Part shown: positions 38,067-49,304 of the stretch, one piece after another | How the letters are laid out: the number at the start of each line of letters is the position of its first letter | Position numbering within the stretch: position 1 is the first letter of the stretch | Assembly (NCBI GenBank): GCA_032622095.1 | Contig: CP136061.1 | Location: 97,339,345 to 97,403,344, forward strand | Length of the DNA stretch: 64,000 nucleotides | From: Siphonodentalium dalli | Taxonomy: Eukaryota > Mollusca > Scaphopoda > Gadilida > Siphonodentaliidae | Reading direction: 5' to 3' | The notes under the pieces: generated by a model | The model's database searches: none | The model's input: only the letters and a program-made list of their open reading frames with translations | What the model was told of the DNA's origin: nothing | Made by a program: the position numbers and the translations under genes

Positions 38067-38320
38067 ATCATCGCAATCATCGATTACCAATAGAAGTTGG
38101 GGGTTGGCATGATATAGCTATGAATAATAGACTTTGTACACTATGCAACAATGCAGTTGGTGATGATTTTCATGTATTATTAGTATGCGATAAATTAGAA
38201 CAGGAAAGACGGAAATATATATATATAGCCAGTTACTATTATACTAATCCTACGACAATAAAAATGTCTCAACTGATGAATTTCCAACGACCAGCAGTTT
38301 TGCGCAACATAATTATGTAA
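38067..38320 (+). pseudogene. Fragment of a second LINE, C-terminal zinc domain
   Basis: The plus-strand frame gives NHRLPIEVGGWHDIAMNN followed by RLCTLCNNAVGDDFHVLLVC. The C-x2-C-x8-H-x4-C spacing equals that of the LINE at 33238-37931, and NHRLPIEVG.W is the same upstream motif as NHRLGVEVARW there. The sequence differs enough to be another subfamily. It ends at a stop after RPAVLRNIIM, close to the natural C-terminus; all upstream domains are absent, as expected for a 5'-truncated insertion. Confidence 0.85.
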
Positions 38321-38723
38321 GTTCCTTCTCTTTGTGAACCATACCTTAAACGAGACATGATCCTAGTCACTCTTCTAATTATATTGAGGGCCCCCCCCCC
38401 CCGATCCCCCACCATCACGACTAATATTAAGTTCCGACCAAATTGTCGGACGAGGACTACTCCCTTTAGTTCCTCGCTGTAATATTTGGGACGATTCTCC
38501 ACCATAATTAGTCATTTTTTTCCATTTTTATGTTGAAAATTATCAAACAGGCGCATGCGTTTTGATCATATCGGCGGACCGATCTCCTTCCAATCACATA
38601 TATGTACCTTCATGTTATAAAATATTTTGAATTGTCATATATCATCGTGTTTAATGTAATGTGTGAACTGTATATTATGTATGTTGTATACTGTGTTGGG
38701 AGAAGACCGACCCAACGTATACG
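38321..38723. other. Intergenic DNA with poly-C run
   Basis: A run of 13 or more C lies at 38390-38402. The start of the segment may be 3' UTR of the LINE fragment. Nothing else is recognised. Confidence 0.4.
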
Positions 38724-39340
38724 TTTTTAGCTCACCTGAGACGAAGTCTCCGGTGGAGCTATAGTCATCACTCCTCGTCCGTCGTCCGTCCATCCGTCCG
38801 TCCATCCGTCCTTCCGTCCATCCGTCCATCCGTCCATCCGTCCGTCAACTATTCTTTGAACATCTTCTTCTAAAGTTCCATTGGACCGAATTGGTTCATA
38901 TTTGGTGTGGATGTTCCCTAGGTGACTCTCATTCAGATTTGTTCAAATGAGGTCACTGGGTCAAATAGTTGCGAAAGCAGGGCCACAACTCTATTCCTTT
39001 ATAGTAATTCTTATAACGAATTCTTTTCCAGAACCATAAGGCCTAATGGGTTCATATTTGGTGTGGATGTTCCCTAGGTGACTCACATCCAGATTTGTTC
39101 AAATGAGGTCACCAGGTTGATTAGTTGAGAAACCAGGGCCATAACTCTTTCCCTCCATAGTAATTATTTTAAACATCTTCTTCTCGAATACCATCCGGCC
39201 AAATGGGTTCATATTTGGTATGAAGGATCATTGGTTGACTGGGGTTCAGATTTGTTCAAATGAGGTCACTGGGTCAAATGTGGGTGGGGCCAGGGACATA
39301 ACTCAGAAGAAAAAAATTCAGATTAAACTCTTTAACCAAA
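38724..39340 (+). mobile_element. Mollusc-type TTTTAGCTCACCTGAG dispersed repeat
   Basis: The terminus tttttagctcacctgagacg is followed by a (TCCG/TCCA)n stretch at 38780-38845 and three diverged ~145-bp internal units, each with ggttcatatttggtgtggat, cagatttgttcaaatgaggt and 'agggccataactct' (starting about 38870, 39015 and 39160). This organisation matches a repeat that I associate with many bivalve genomes. A further unit-like piece (cagatttgtgaaaatgggat) lies at 40515-40690, so the element seems to have been split by the sequence between. No coding capacity. Confidence 0.75.
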
Positions 39341-39784
39341 AAAAGAAAAGAATAGAAAAGAAATGATATATTAAAAAATAAAAGAATATTTAAAAAAAAC
39401 TGTGGAATTGTTTTTTTTTATTAGAATATTTAAAAAAAAAAAAAAAAAGTGTATTTAACTCCATGGTCAATTTAATATATATATATATTGTTTAACATTT
39501 TTTGATAATTGAAAAACTAATGCCATTACATTTCTGTAGGTTGTGGCCCCTGGCCCTTCATTCAAGTGCACTGCTTCTGCCACCCTGGCCTGGTCTCAAA
39601 AATAAAATTTACTCAAATTCTTGACAGAATCATTAATAAGAAGCATTTACTTTGGCTGTAACTGTATATATGCTGGGTATGCCGACACAATCATGTCAAT
39701 CTTGATATGTTTATAAACATTCCTGCAGATTTGCTAGATGTCATTAATTCCCAATCTCTCATGTATTGTTCATATCAGGACTAA
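39341..39784. other. A-rich low-complexity and intergenic DNA
   Basis: Several A runs (39340-39448) and a TA repeat at 39474-39489 precede unremarkable sequence. Confidence 0.5.
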
Positions 39785-40208
39785 TGTCATTTGCAGAATG
39801 AGGTCCCCAGAGGGTGAATTTAGTGATGCTATCCCACACAGCGGCCTAGCATCACCAAATTCACCCTCTGGAGACCTCATTCTGCTTAGGCCTCATCTTC
39901 TGGGAAGTATCTATAGTATCAAATTAACATTGTTGTTAGTTACATTTCCCTTCTAGGAAGTTTCTATATCCCCTAATTTGCAGAAGATAAATTCCTAATT
40001 GAGGTGCCCAATGGGTGAACATCACCAACTTCAACTGGGGAACTTCAATCTTATCCTAGGTCTGCCATAGCAGTTGGGGGCCCTAGCAGAATGAGGTCCC
40101 CAGAGGGTGAATTTAGTGATGCTAGCCCGCTGTGCGGGATAGCATCACTAAATTCAGCGGGCTAGCATCACTAAATTCACCCTCTGGGGACCTCATTCTG
40201 CAAATGAC
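39785..40208. mobile_element. TIR element with ~47-bp identical terminal inverted repeats
   Basis: The left end TGTCATTTGCAGAATGAGGT continues through ccccagagggtgaatttagt to gatgcta; the right end (ending gcaaatgaca at 40208) is its exact reverse complement over about 47 bp. Additional inverted copies of the same arm at 39837-39885 and 40086-40140 create nested palindromes (39793-39885 and 40086-40201). No ORF and no clear target duplication. Confidence 0.78.
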
Positions 40209-40305
40209 AGACACACTTTCACACTATTTCAAGGCTTGATTGTATAATACATTGTGTTGCTTGAGGCCAGGCATGCACAATGTAGGAACATACACGCTTT
40301 TTGTG

Positions 40306-40517
40306 ATGCTATCCCACACAGCGGGCTAGCATAACCAAATTCACCTTCTGGAGACCTCATTCTGCTTAGGCCTCATCTTTTGGGAAGTATCTACAGTATC
40401 AAATTTCCCTTCTAGGAAGTTTCTATATCCCCTAACTTGCAGAAGATAAAATTCATAAATGAGGTGCCCAATGGGTGAATATCACCAACTTCAACTGGGG
40501 AACTTAAATCTTATCCT
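40306..40517 (+). repeat. Partial direct duplicate of 39825-40058
   Basis: gtgatgctatcccacacagc, then ctcattctgcttaggcctca, ttctatatcccctaa and gaggtgcccaatgggtgaa occur in the same order in both places with small differences and a short deletion in this copy (the tagttaca segment is missing). Indicates a segmental duplication of a little over 200 bp inside the nested repeats. Confidence 0.88.
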
Positions 40518-40690
40518 TATCAGATTTGTGAAAATGGGATCACAAAGTCAAATAAGGGCAGAGCCAGAGACTTAACTATTTCACTGCATAGTAATTCTTA
40601 AAATATGTTTTGCAAGAACTATTTGGCTTATATAGAATGGAATGTTCTTCCTTGACTGCAATTCAGATTTGTTTTTAAATGGGGGGTGAT

Positions 40691-41310
40691 CAGTAGTGTA
40701 CAGTTGGCAATTTCAAGGTGGATTTTCACCAATCTACATACTTACAGTCTCTCTAGCCACATATCCTGTTTAAATCTACTTCTTTTAAAGTGATTATGAA
40801 AAGTGCTGACTGTTTTGGTCTCCAGAGTCCCAGTCTTATCAGTCTTTGCAGTCTGGTGAGCGACCCCACAGTCATTGACTGTCTTGTTGTACTTCTTAAC
40901 ACTGTATGTTATACAGTTTATAAGAATAAACATATATTTTTCATTTGAATTGTTTGTATTGTATTGTCTTAAATTGCACATCAAAACCAAGTTTGTCATC
41001 AAGATGTTTGAGTATTAAAACAAGACTAAAATGAAAAAAAACAATTATTTTACTGTCGTCGACTGGGTACTAGTCTGTGGTTTTCTATATTTAGCGCCGG
41101 GTGTTCAAGTCTAAAATGCCGATCTTGATCTTTCCGATATCAAATGTCCTACGTGCTTTGTGAACAATTCTCTCACTATAATATTGGCTCTTTTGGGACT
41201 TTTCAAGCTTAATGAACGAAATTACACAAAATGTCTTAGATATTTTGTATGTTTGATCAGGACAACATGTGGTTATGTTATCTTATTATGTATATTAACA
41301 TCGCGGATGT
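40691..41310. other. Intergenic DNA
   Basis: No feature recognised; the 86-residue minus frame (40742-41002) has no known motif. Confidence 0.4.
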
Positions 41311-41320
41311 CCACAAAATG

Positions 41321-41574
41321 GTAGCGGGTAATGTCGCAAGAGCTATACTCGTCCTTGACCTCAATAAATGGTATACTCGTAGGGCGCGCATCTATAATCT
41401 CAAATCGACTCCATACCACCCGCATGTGCAATTTGACTTATATATCAAGATGTTCCACCCACTTTGGTATTCTAGAAACCACCCGAAAAAGACCCATTAA
41501 TTAGTTGAATATAACGTGACTGCAAATTCTGAGGTGAAGGTCGAGTATAGCTCTTGCGACATTACCCCTCTATC
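41321..41574. mobile_element. TIR MITE with 10-bp flanking repeat (Mutator-like?)
   Basis: The terminal inverted repeats share ggtaatgtcgcaagagctat then actcg (about 33 bp, few mismatches). The identical 10-mer CCACAAAATG flanks both sides (41311-41320 and 41575-41584). A 9-10 bp target duplication is the size expected for Mutator-like elements, but superfamily is inferred from that alone. No coding capacity; the open frames at 41249 and 41516 only cross the arms. Confidence 0.78.
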
Positions 41575-41584
41575 CCACAAAATG

Positions 41585-42790
41585 TGGGTAAAATGTGGCA
41601 GAGGTCTTATCGGGTCGTCAAGGGAGATAAACTCTGCATGGAGTTTGATACAATGTTTTCGTGTGTGTATAGGTTATAGTACACCAAATATAAAAAATTA
41701 TCCCCCTTGGTGTGCTGTCACCCACACTCAAGTCAGCATAAAATCACATCTGGCTGCTGAATAGTTGATTATGATTGGGATAAAATTAATGCTAAAACAA
41801 GAAAAAATTCAAAGCCATCATGGAAATATTATACCTTGATGAATATTGATCCAGAGTGGGTGAAATAATTAACCTGGCATTTAATGGGGGTATGTTTGAA
41901 AATTTGGTGATGATTTTTTTGTGCGGAATTAGGGTAGTATCAAAATCGGTACATTTAAAGACGGAAAATTGACATTGACCTATTAAGTTTTGTTGGTCAT
42001 ATTGGGTCCGAAGGGTCATTCTTCAAAATTGACTAGGTTAGAAAGTTCTAGCATTCACAATGAATCGAGCATAGCCCCGGACATTAACACTGTCGCCTAT
42101 GGAGAATAATTGGTGTACTGTAACCTATAGGGTTGCATGTCAGATATATACGAGACTGTGTGCTATATGATGGTATGCGATTCGCACATTGGATTTGAAT
42201 ACCTCGATCCCGTAATATAATCAAACTTATAACATACTGATCGAAAATGTATGGTGATGGTATAAGCGTTTTTCTCGTGTATAGCGCACACACGTCTTAT
42301 AGTTGATAGACAAGTTGCACGTCAGAAAAGCAAGAACAATTTACACTAACGGGCCAATTAAAACGCGTGCGCACGTGTCTACGATGAAAGTTCTTAACAT
42401 CTGGGAGCTCTTAGAGACGCGAAAGCACGCGTTGGGTCAGCTCGCAGTGGTAAACTCACGCGCTTCTGTTGCAATATAACCACGATAGTAGTAGTGGTAT
42501 CAACATCAACTAGTATGCACATTCATATATCCCCAGATTGTATTCTGCAGTGTAGATAATTATTATATTATATATACTCACGTTGGTATTGCAGATTGCA
42601 TGGAGATACACAGTTTGGTGACTTCCTCTCGGATTAATTTTGTTGATCGTGCAACTTTGTTATTTTCACTCCTATATCATACGAAGACAGCTTAGGATTT
42701 AAACCATGTGCTAAACTGAAGCGTCGCGTAAATTAATAGGAACTGGACAGACAAGGTACGATTCGATTATTTTTATTGACACTCAAGTCA
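41585..42790. other. Intergenic DNA
   Basis: No gene or structured repeat recognised. Short open frames on both strands show no domain. Confidence 0.45.
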
Positions 42791-43153
42791 CCACCTGTTC
42801 TCGAGGAAATAACCACATAGGGAACTTATTTCCAGGGTCTGAAATAAGCTCATATTTGCATTATTTAGATGTTAAATAAGCCCTATATGGGCATAAACAC
42901 TGGTTATTAAAACAGCCCTATATGGGACTATATCAATATGAATTAAGCCCGTATTGTGCTTATTTTCACGAGAATAGGCTGGAAAATAACACGAATAAAC
43001 CCAACTTACGAGATGTATTTTCACTGCGACCCGCACCATCCAACGGAATAACGGGTATATGTCCACTATGTGGTTATTTCAGAATCAAATAAGTCCAATA
43101 TGAACCTATGTCAATATTTAGGTCCAATATGAACCTATTTCCACGAAGATATG
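42791..43153 (-). mobile_element. 'CAACATATCC' element family, copy e (inverted)
   Basis: It starts CACCTGTTCTCGAGG and ends GAAGATATGTTG. The core is present in reverse (acttacgagatgtattttca then ctgcgacccgcaccatccaa). The interior differs: repeated 'ataagccctatatggg' and 'ccaatatgaaccta' motifs replace the attatcgactc motifs, so this is another subfamily. Confidence 0.6.
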
Positions 43154-43516
43154 TTGCCACGGCATGAGGATAGAATAATTGGTATACATCAAAACAAATG
43201 ATAAAATAAGTACAATTCGCTTGATTTAGTATCGATACGTGTAATAATAATAAAATGTGTAATCTTTAAACAAATGTTGTGACTTCTTTCATTGAATAAA
43301 ACTGATAAGTTACATGTAGTATCCAAACAATGTCTCCACTGTAGCAATCAACTAAGATTGTCGATTCCAACCACATCGACTGTACCATTTCGGAGAAGAC
43401 ACCATTTGATCTACGCCCAAACATTAATAAGTGCTACTTTATTTGGGAGATATGTTGGTCGATAAACATACAGCAATGATTCCACCAACAATAGACACGG
43501 AATTTAATTTTCGTTT
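43154..43516. other. Intergenic DNA
   Basis: Nothing recognised. Confidence 0.4.
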
Positions 43517-43978
43517 TTAAAGATGCATTATCCGAATTAACGCTCCTAAATTACTGTTTCTTTGGTTTCGGGGGTAACAAATATTTTATTCGAGTCGAGG
43601 AACCCACCCACCCATCAAAGCTCAGAGATTTATTTTTGAAGTTTGTTATTTTTCGAGGTGTGCAATAATTTGTGGCCGAGAAACACGTCGCAAACGGACG
43701 GTATCGGTCAAAATTGCGGAGGAAGGTGGGTAACTCTAAAAACAAGTGGTAATACGGCCAAATTTCGTGAATAATCAAGTGATAATACGACAATATTCTA
43801 TTGAACAAAATGTTGATAAATAACATGTTTTGGGAAATTTTATACCATAGTTGACAGTGGTTAGCTTTATTTTGTTGCAATTAATCGATTCTGATAACTA
43901 AATCGCATTTTGAAGAAATGTTGCTGTTGTTGTATCTTGATGATATGGGGACCCTCTGATCAGATTGAGTACCTTTAA
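43517..43978. mobile_element. TTAA-MITE copy 2
   Basis: The right end is AGATTGAGTACCT-TTAA; the left end TTAA-AGATGCATTATCCGA is a diverged form. Subterminal sequences (tttctttggtttcgggggta, gagtcgaggaaccc) match the family. It is more diverged than copies 3-5. Confidence 0.75.
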
Positions 43979-45335
43979 CAATGACGGCGTTATCAGATTA
44001 TTTCGATATCAAATTTAGGATAATAACTAATTCTAGCATGATTATTTGCTGTTTCGTATCACATCACTTTAACATTATAGCCATAATTTTTTATATGGAA
44101 ATGAAAAATATCTATGATGTCTCATACCAAGAGTCCTAGGGTTAAATATATTAATATAAGCGGAGATACGACTTAAAGTTGAGATTGCCATTTGGCCATT
44201 CAAAACGATAAGCGAAGCATTACAAGTAACTTGTGTAAGTGAATGCTGCTAGTAATCTGACACAATGATGGTCACGTTATCTAACGTTTACAATAAGTAC
44301 TCCATCATCCATTCACAAGGTGCATGTAAGAATAAGGTATGAATAACACCAAGCTATACATTCTAAATGAAATATGGATCACACATTAGTTGACAGCGAG
44401 CACATTTCTATATTTTATGACACGAAACACCCATATGAATGTTATTGTCTCCATGTGCTAAGAACTCTATGGACATTGAACCCATATATATTCGATACTT
44501 CCTGCGATTTTGAAGGGAATTTCGATGTTGCATTTTGCAAAGAAATTAAACTGAAACTAAACCTGTTCAGCCGAAGTATACAGGAACACATACAGCGCAC
44601 TTGCATTTGCATGATCACTTGCACTACGCAATCACAAACAATGAATTGATTACGCCACTTGATCAATCGAGAATTATATGTCTGAGTGACAGCGTACGGG
44701 TTCGACTATATGTGTATCTTTCTTCAGAACGTTTATCGTTCGTTTATTTACTTCCACCTTCTATATATGGTGGTTCTCCTGTTCCTCGTATAATATGTCT
44801 TCCATATTTTCGGTTATAACCGCATAACCTTAATCGAAACAAGAGGTATTTCTTAAATATAGCAATTACTGCTGTATATATATATAAACATGCAAATGTT
44901 TATTAAATTAACAATGGTGAATTTGATATCCGAATCTGAGCACATAGTGTATATACGTATACAACTGCAACAACGGTGACAATTTGGCGTGAAATTTCAA
45001 TTAATAAAACGTATTCTGTCACTAAATTTCTATTTCTGTGTTTGAACGCTAATTTCAGATAAAATCAACGCGACCAGACTTTGTCAGTAGCTCGTAAAAT
45101 TTTACTTAGATTGTGGATTCCAATAGTGTTCGGATATGTATTTTACCCGCAGGTGCCTCAAATTTCCATCGAGGCCTATGAAAACATTTACACCAATAAT
45201 TGTAACCTATACCTACACCACCAACAATGATGGCTGACATTCCGACGCGACGCTAGAGTTCTTCTAGACATTACAAATCGAATACGATGCGTGGTATAGA
45301 GTAAGTTTCACGTTCAATACATCCAACGCTTCAAC
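43979..45335. other. Intergenic DNA
   Basis: A 91-residue plus-strand frame (44374-44649, MDHTLVDSEHISIFYD...) looks moderately protein-like but I recognise no domain and it is overlapped by an open minus frame; no gene is called. Confidence 0.4.
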
Positions 45336-45339
45336 TCAT

Positions 45340-45580
45340 AAATCGCAGATTCCACTGACAGATTTTATCTGCAATCAATTAGTGAAACGTCTAACACAAT
45401 TATAGTTCGTACACACTCCCACGTTTGACTGCATATGCATATCACCACTCGCGATTGTAGAAGTTTAATTTGAACTTCTAGCAATTTCCTGGGCGAGATA
45501 AGTGACGGATGGCAGAATATTAACTTATTTTGTCATTATTGTCAGCGACAATGACGGGGAGCGAGTATACAGGGAAGTAG
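45340..45580. repeat. Dispersed host repeat with unoccupied TTAA site
   Basis: cagattccactgacagattt, gtagaagtttaatttgaa and gagataagtgacggatggca recur in diverged form at 51180-51440, 51945-52230 and 46345-46382/46777-46825. At 45520-45523 a single TTAA sits in ggcagaata-TTAA-cttattttg, exactly where TTAA-MITE copy 4 is inserted in the paralogue. Confidence 0.78.
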
Positions 45581-45830
45581 CGACAGGGGGTTCGGGGTGT
45601 TTAACTCCCCCAACTTTGGTTAAAACGGTTGGAAATTTCATCACATATAGGTTGATTTTTTTCCCCATTGTTTGATTTCCCAACCAGTAGTTAGTGTGGA
45701 ATTTGTTTTTAGACAAACATTAGCTTATTTTTTCTGATTTTGTTCAAATTTTTTGTCGGAAATGGGCCCCAGTCAGAAATGTTCCAACCTTATGAGGTGT
45801 CAGGTTGGAAATTTCAAACAGTTGGAAAGC

Positions 45831-46321
45831 TTAAAGGTACTCAATCCGAACAGATTGTCCCCCATCTCAACAGATTCCAACAACAACAATCCGATTAGAG
45901 GGTCCCATATTACTATTTCTTTGGCTTTGGGGGTAAAAAATATTTGATTCGAGTCGAGGAATCCATCAAACAAAGCTCAGAGTTATTAGATATTGATTTT
46001 TGAAATTTGTTATGTTCTCGAGATGAGTACTAATAATTGCCGTCAATTTCGTAACCTGCTCGAGATGTGTACAAAAAAAAACACTATTCAAACAGACAAG
46101 GATGGATAACTCTAAAATCAAGTGGTAATAATAACGCAATTTTGACTGTGTTCTGGGCCAGAAAGTATTCCCGATAATGAAAAATAATAGATTTCTAAAA
46201 TCGATATCTAACAAATCTGAGCTTTGATGGGTGACTTCCTCGACTCGAATCAAATATTTTTGACCCCCGAAGCCATTAAAATAGTAATTGAGAGGAGTTT
46301 TATCGGATTGAGTACCTTTAA
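45831..46321. mobile_element. TTAA-MITE copy 3
   Basis: Ends TTAA-AGGTACTCAATCC and GGATTGAGTACCT-TTAA. The left arm includes ccccatctcaacagattcca and caacaacaatcc. The right arm (46158-46321) is the reverse complement of the left arm of copy 4 over about 160 bp. Confidence 0.9.
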
Positions 46322-46382
46322 TGTACGATTGGAACGTTTCAACCCGCAAATTGTGACCGAGATAAGTGCCAACGGCAGAATA

Positions 46383-46776
46383 TTAAAGGTACTCAATCCG
46401 ATAAAACTCCTCTCAATTACTATTTCCTTGGCTTCGGGGGACAAAAATATTTGATTCGAGTCGAGGAAGCCACCCATCAAAGCTCAGATTTATTAGATAT
46501 CGATTTTAGAAATCTATTATTTTTCATTATCGGGAATACTTTCTGTCCCAGAAGTTTTCCGAACAAGCCGACCGACATACTCTCGATACTAAATTCCATT
46601 GAACAAAATGTTGCTATACAACACATTTTGGGCAATTATATACGATAGTTCATAGTCGTTAGCATTATTTTTGGATAATTAATCGATTCTGATAACTAAA
46701 GTGACCTTTGATATAATCTTGTTGTTGTTGGAATCTGTTGAGATGGGGACCCTCTGATCGGATTGAGTACCTTTAA
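46383..46776. mobile_element. TTAA-MITE copy 4, with paralogous empty site
   Basis: Ends TTAA-AGGTACTCAATCC and GGATTGAGTACCT-TTAA. Flanks ggcagaata (left) and cttattttgtaattat (right) rejoin to give the uninterrupted sequence at 45511-45530, showing a single TTAA in the empty site. The open frames here (MMGDFLDSNQIFL type) repeat because the arms repeat. Confidence 0.92.
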
Positions 46777-47275
46777 CTTATTTTGTAATTATGCGCGACA
46801 ATGACGGGGAAGCGAGTACAGCTGAGGCATAGTAATACCATACACAAAAACAACAACTGCACATTACTAAAAATCATCCAATTCAGTTTATTCTGATTGT
46901 CAATAATAGACATTATATGTGTGTTTACGAAAATACAATATATTGTCAGGACTCATTACAGGTATACATGTATATGTATGACATACAAATAGGATTGGGG
47001 TGGTCGATATGCGTTAGTTACACTGTTTCAGTCCGACGGGCCGGTGGTAGTGAGCCTCAGGGGGGGGGCATAAATATTTCAAGACCTTCTTAATAAATAC
47101 TGACAAGTTTTTAACTATCTTATGATTTCGGTGTTTAAATAGAGCCGCTAGTTTATAAGTGTTGGTCTCTGTTAGTTGTAGGGTTTCATCTATATACGTA
47201 TGTATACAGCAATAGATCAGTCAGTCGATGCGACTATTCTCTTTCGTTGCTATATCTCCGCTACCTCGCATTGTG
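46777..47275. other. Intergenic DNA
   Basis: The first ~50 bp belong to the host repeat of copy 4. A nine-G run lies at 47060-47068. Nothing else recognised. Confidence 0.4.
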
Positions 47276-47814
47276 AAAGATGGTCTATCTCTTTGTAAAC
47301 ATGTGTTATATAGTTACCGGGGTATAAAATATTAGATATGAATCGAAGACCCCTGTCCGGAAATGCTTCTATCGATTAATATTGATTATATTTCGAATAT
47401 TTTTTGTCTAGAAACTTTTAGTTGTTTAGCTAAGGAACAAATAGTGGTTACTGTTAACAGAGACCATATTTTTTATTGTGTAATTTTGTCACAAATCAAC
47501 GTTAATTAGACTCATTATCGTTTATAACTATGTAATAAAACAATACAAACAATCAATCTGGGACATTTGACATCGGATCATGGCTATGGGAACATCCTAA
47601 TTATCTCTATCGCTATATGGTATCGCATGAATGGTATGTTCTAAAAATAGAACAATAAAGTGTCCCACCTTATCTCATTTTATAATAAAATATTCGGAAT
47701 AAAATCAATATTAATTGATCGAAGCGTTCCGGACATGGGTCTTCAATTACTATGTACTATTTTATACTCACGAAACTATTTCAAAATTGTTATATGAAGA
47801 GATAATCCATCTTT
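47276..47814. mobile_element. Element with ~130-bp imperfect terminal inverted repeats
   Basis: aaagatggtctatctctt at 47276 pairs with aagagataatccatcttt ending at 47814. Inward the arms continue through gaagacccctgtccggaa and attaatattgat (left) against their complements ggacatgggtcttc and atcaatattaat (right). The interior is AT-rich without an ORF. Target duplication not seen. Confidence 0.72.
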
Positions 47815-48394
47815 AACCGGGCCGGCACACGGGATTAAAGTGATGTAAAACACTCCGATAAGGTAATCAAATAGAAATGAGAATAATTTTGCTCAAAGTA
47901 ATTATTTTTACAAATATTATATCCAAATTGCGACACACGCTGTCATTATTATATATTAATTAAATGGAACTCTCGATGGCGAAATCGTTTTTGTTAGCTT
48001 ATCTCCCAATACTCAGCTTCCCGAATCGAGAAGTAAATATTTACAATTGGGTGTAGTTCGGACGATGGATTCTATGGAGTGGCACGGTCGATTTGCTTGA
48101 GATTTTCGGCGATGTTAGTAGAATACTACATTCCTCCAGTTGGCATAGCGCCTGAATACCAACTTATTAGTTTCACGCATCCGAACACGTCAATTTAAAT
48201 GTGTCTTTAATCTTCGTTCTCATTCGTGTGCTTGGCGAAGCGTGACTCATAATTCTCGGTTAATAATGCAAGGTTGGTCACTCAATTTAACCCATTTATA
48301 CAACAATATTTACATAGCCCGTCTAAGTTACACTAAATCCTGTTTGGTGATTGGTCAACTGCCAATTTTGGTCACCCGTTTATATCCCAACTAG
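47815..48394. other. Intergenic DNA
   Basis: Nothing recognised. Confidence 0.4.
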
Positions 48395-48575
48395 CAGGTG
48401 ACCCGACTTCGTCCGGGCTTTGACCTTGAATTGACAATTTTGAAGATGACACTCCATCTGGGATTTTACCCTTAGATAGGAAGTTTGGGCTCAATCCGTC
48501 CGGCAGTTTTCCCGGCCATAGCTAACAGACAAACAGACAAACAAACAGAATTCCCAAAATAGATATTAGATACAA
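48395..48575 (+). mobile_element. RTE/SINE-like 3' tail fragment
   Basis: ggtgacccgacttcgtccgg, then gggctcaatccgtccggcag, tttcccggccatagc and a (ACAG/ACAA)n run at 48524-48549. The 'cgtccggcagtttt...acagacaaacagac' ending resembles the tails of RTE-type LINEs and their SINEs. Only the tail is present. Confidence 0.5.
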
Positions 48576-48840
48576 TGTAACACGAACACGACGTCACACA
48601 TTGTTGAACTAATCTGACCTAATCACTGGAAGCGTCATCAGACTAATTGGGTGTGCTTTTCAAAGTTCAGCCGAATTGCATATGAAGCCAATTACGTATA
48701 TCGATCACGTTATCGTTGCTAAGAGCTTGGAAATCTTATTTTGGTCTGACTTAATTAATGTGCTGCGTGGACTAGTCTCAAATTCTCGGCAGATTTTGGG
48801 AAATTAAATAACAATACACTCAAATTTTAAGCTATATAAA

Positions 48841-48892
48841 TGAATTCTAGTGGGTGTGTGTTATTTGGGGTACGGGGCTGCGGTCGTTGGAG
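48841..48892 (-). repeat. Single inverted unit of the 50-bp minisatellite
   Basis: gaattctagtgggtgtgtgt through gcggtcgttgg is the reverse complement of the unit at 49305 onward. It matches best the 'cgtatcccccaataa' variant found at 50960 and 51110. It lies just left of piggyBac-like MITE copy C. Confidence 0.85.
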
Positions 48893-48897
48893 CACAT

Positions 48898-49297
48898 TTA
48901 ACCCTTTACCCAACAGAAGGGCCCTGTGCCAATGCATTCTCTTATATATGCGAGTCGACCATAGGTCGCCTCGCATATATAAGAGAATGCATTGGCTTAA
49001 CACATTAAAAATTATAAAATTGTTAAAGAATGTAAGAACAAATGGTAAAAAGTGTTAAAAAAAGATTTTGTTTAGGCCAATGCATTCTCTTATATATGCG
49101 AGGCGACCTATGGTCGACTCGCATATATAAGAGAATGCATTGGCACAGGGCATAACTGTAACTATCACAATGTGGTCAAGGAGCCGGTTCCAATGATATC
49201 CATATTTGTATGGTTCTATTGAGACATACCGAAGATATTTTAGGCTGTTGAAGTTTTATTTGGCCGGTTTTGGCCGGTTTGTTGGGTAAAGGGTTAA
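48898..49297 (+). mobile_element. piggyBac-like MITE copy C
   Basis: TTAA-CCCTTTACCCAACA to CGGTTTGTTGGGTAAAGGG-TTAA, 400 bp. Hairpin 1 is 48928-48996 and hairpin 2 is 49076-49144; each pairs almost perfectly (centre gcgagtcgacc-ata-ggtcgcctcgc) and hairpin 2 equals the reverse complement of hairpin 1. The spacer 48997-49075 is AT-rich. It sits exactly between an inverted and a direct 50-bp minisatellite unit. Confidence 0.93.
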
Positions 49298-49304
49298 TGT
49301 ACCC

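Noticed and set aside
46224-46648. Repeated ORFs MMGDFLDSNQIFL and related frames on both strands (also at 54065)
   Set aside because: They are translations of the long inverted arms of the TTAA-MITE; no transposase motif and no coding constraint visible.
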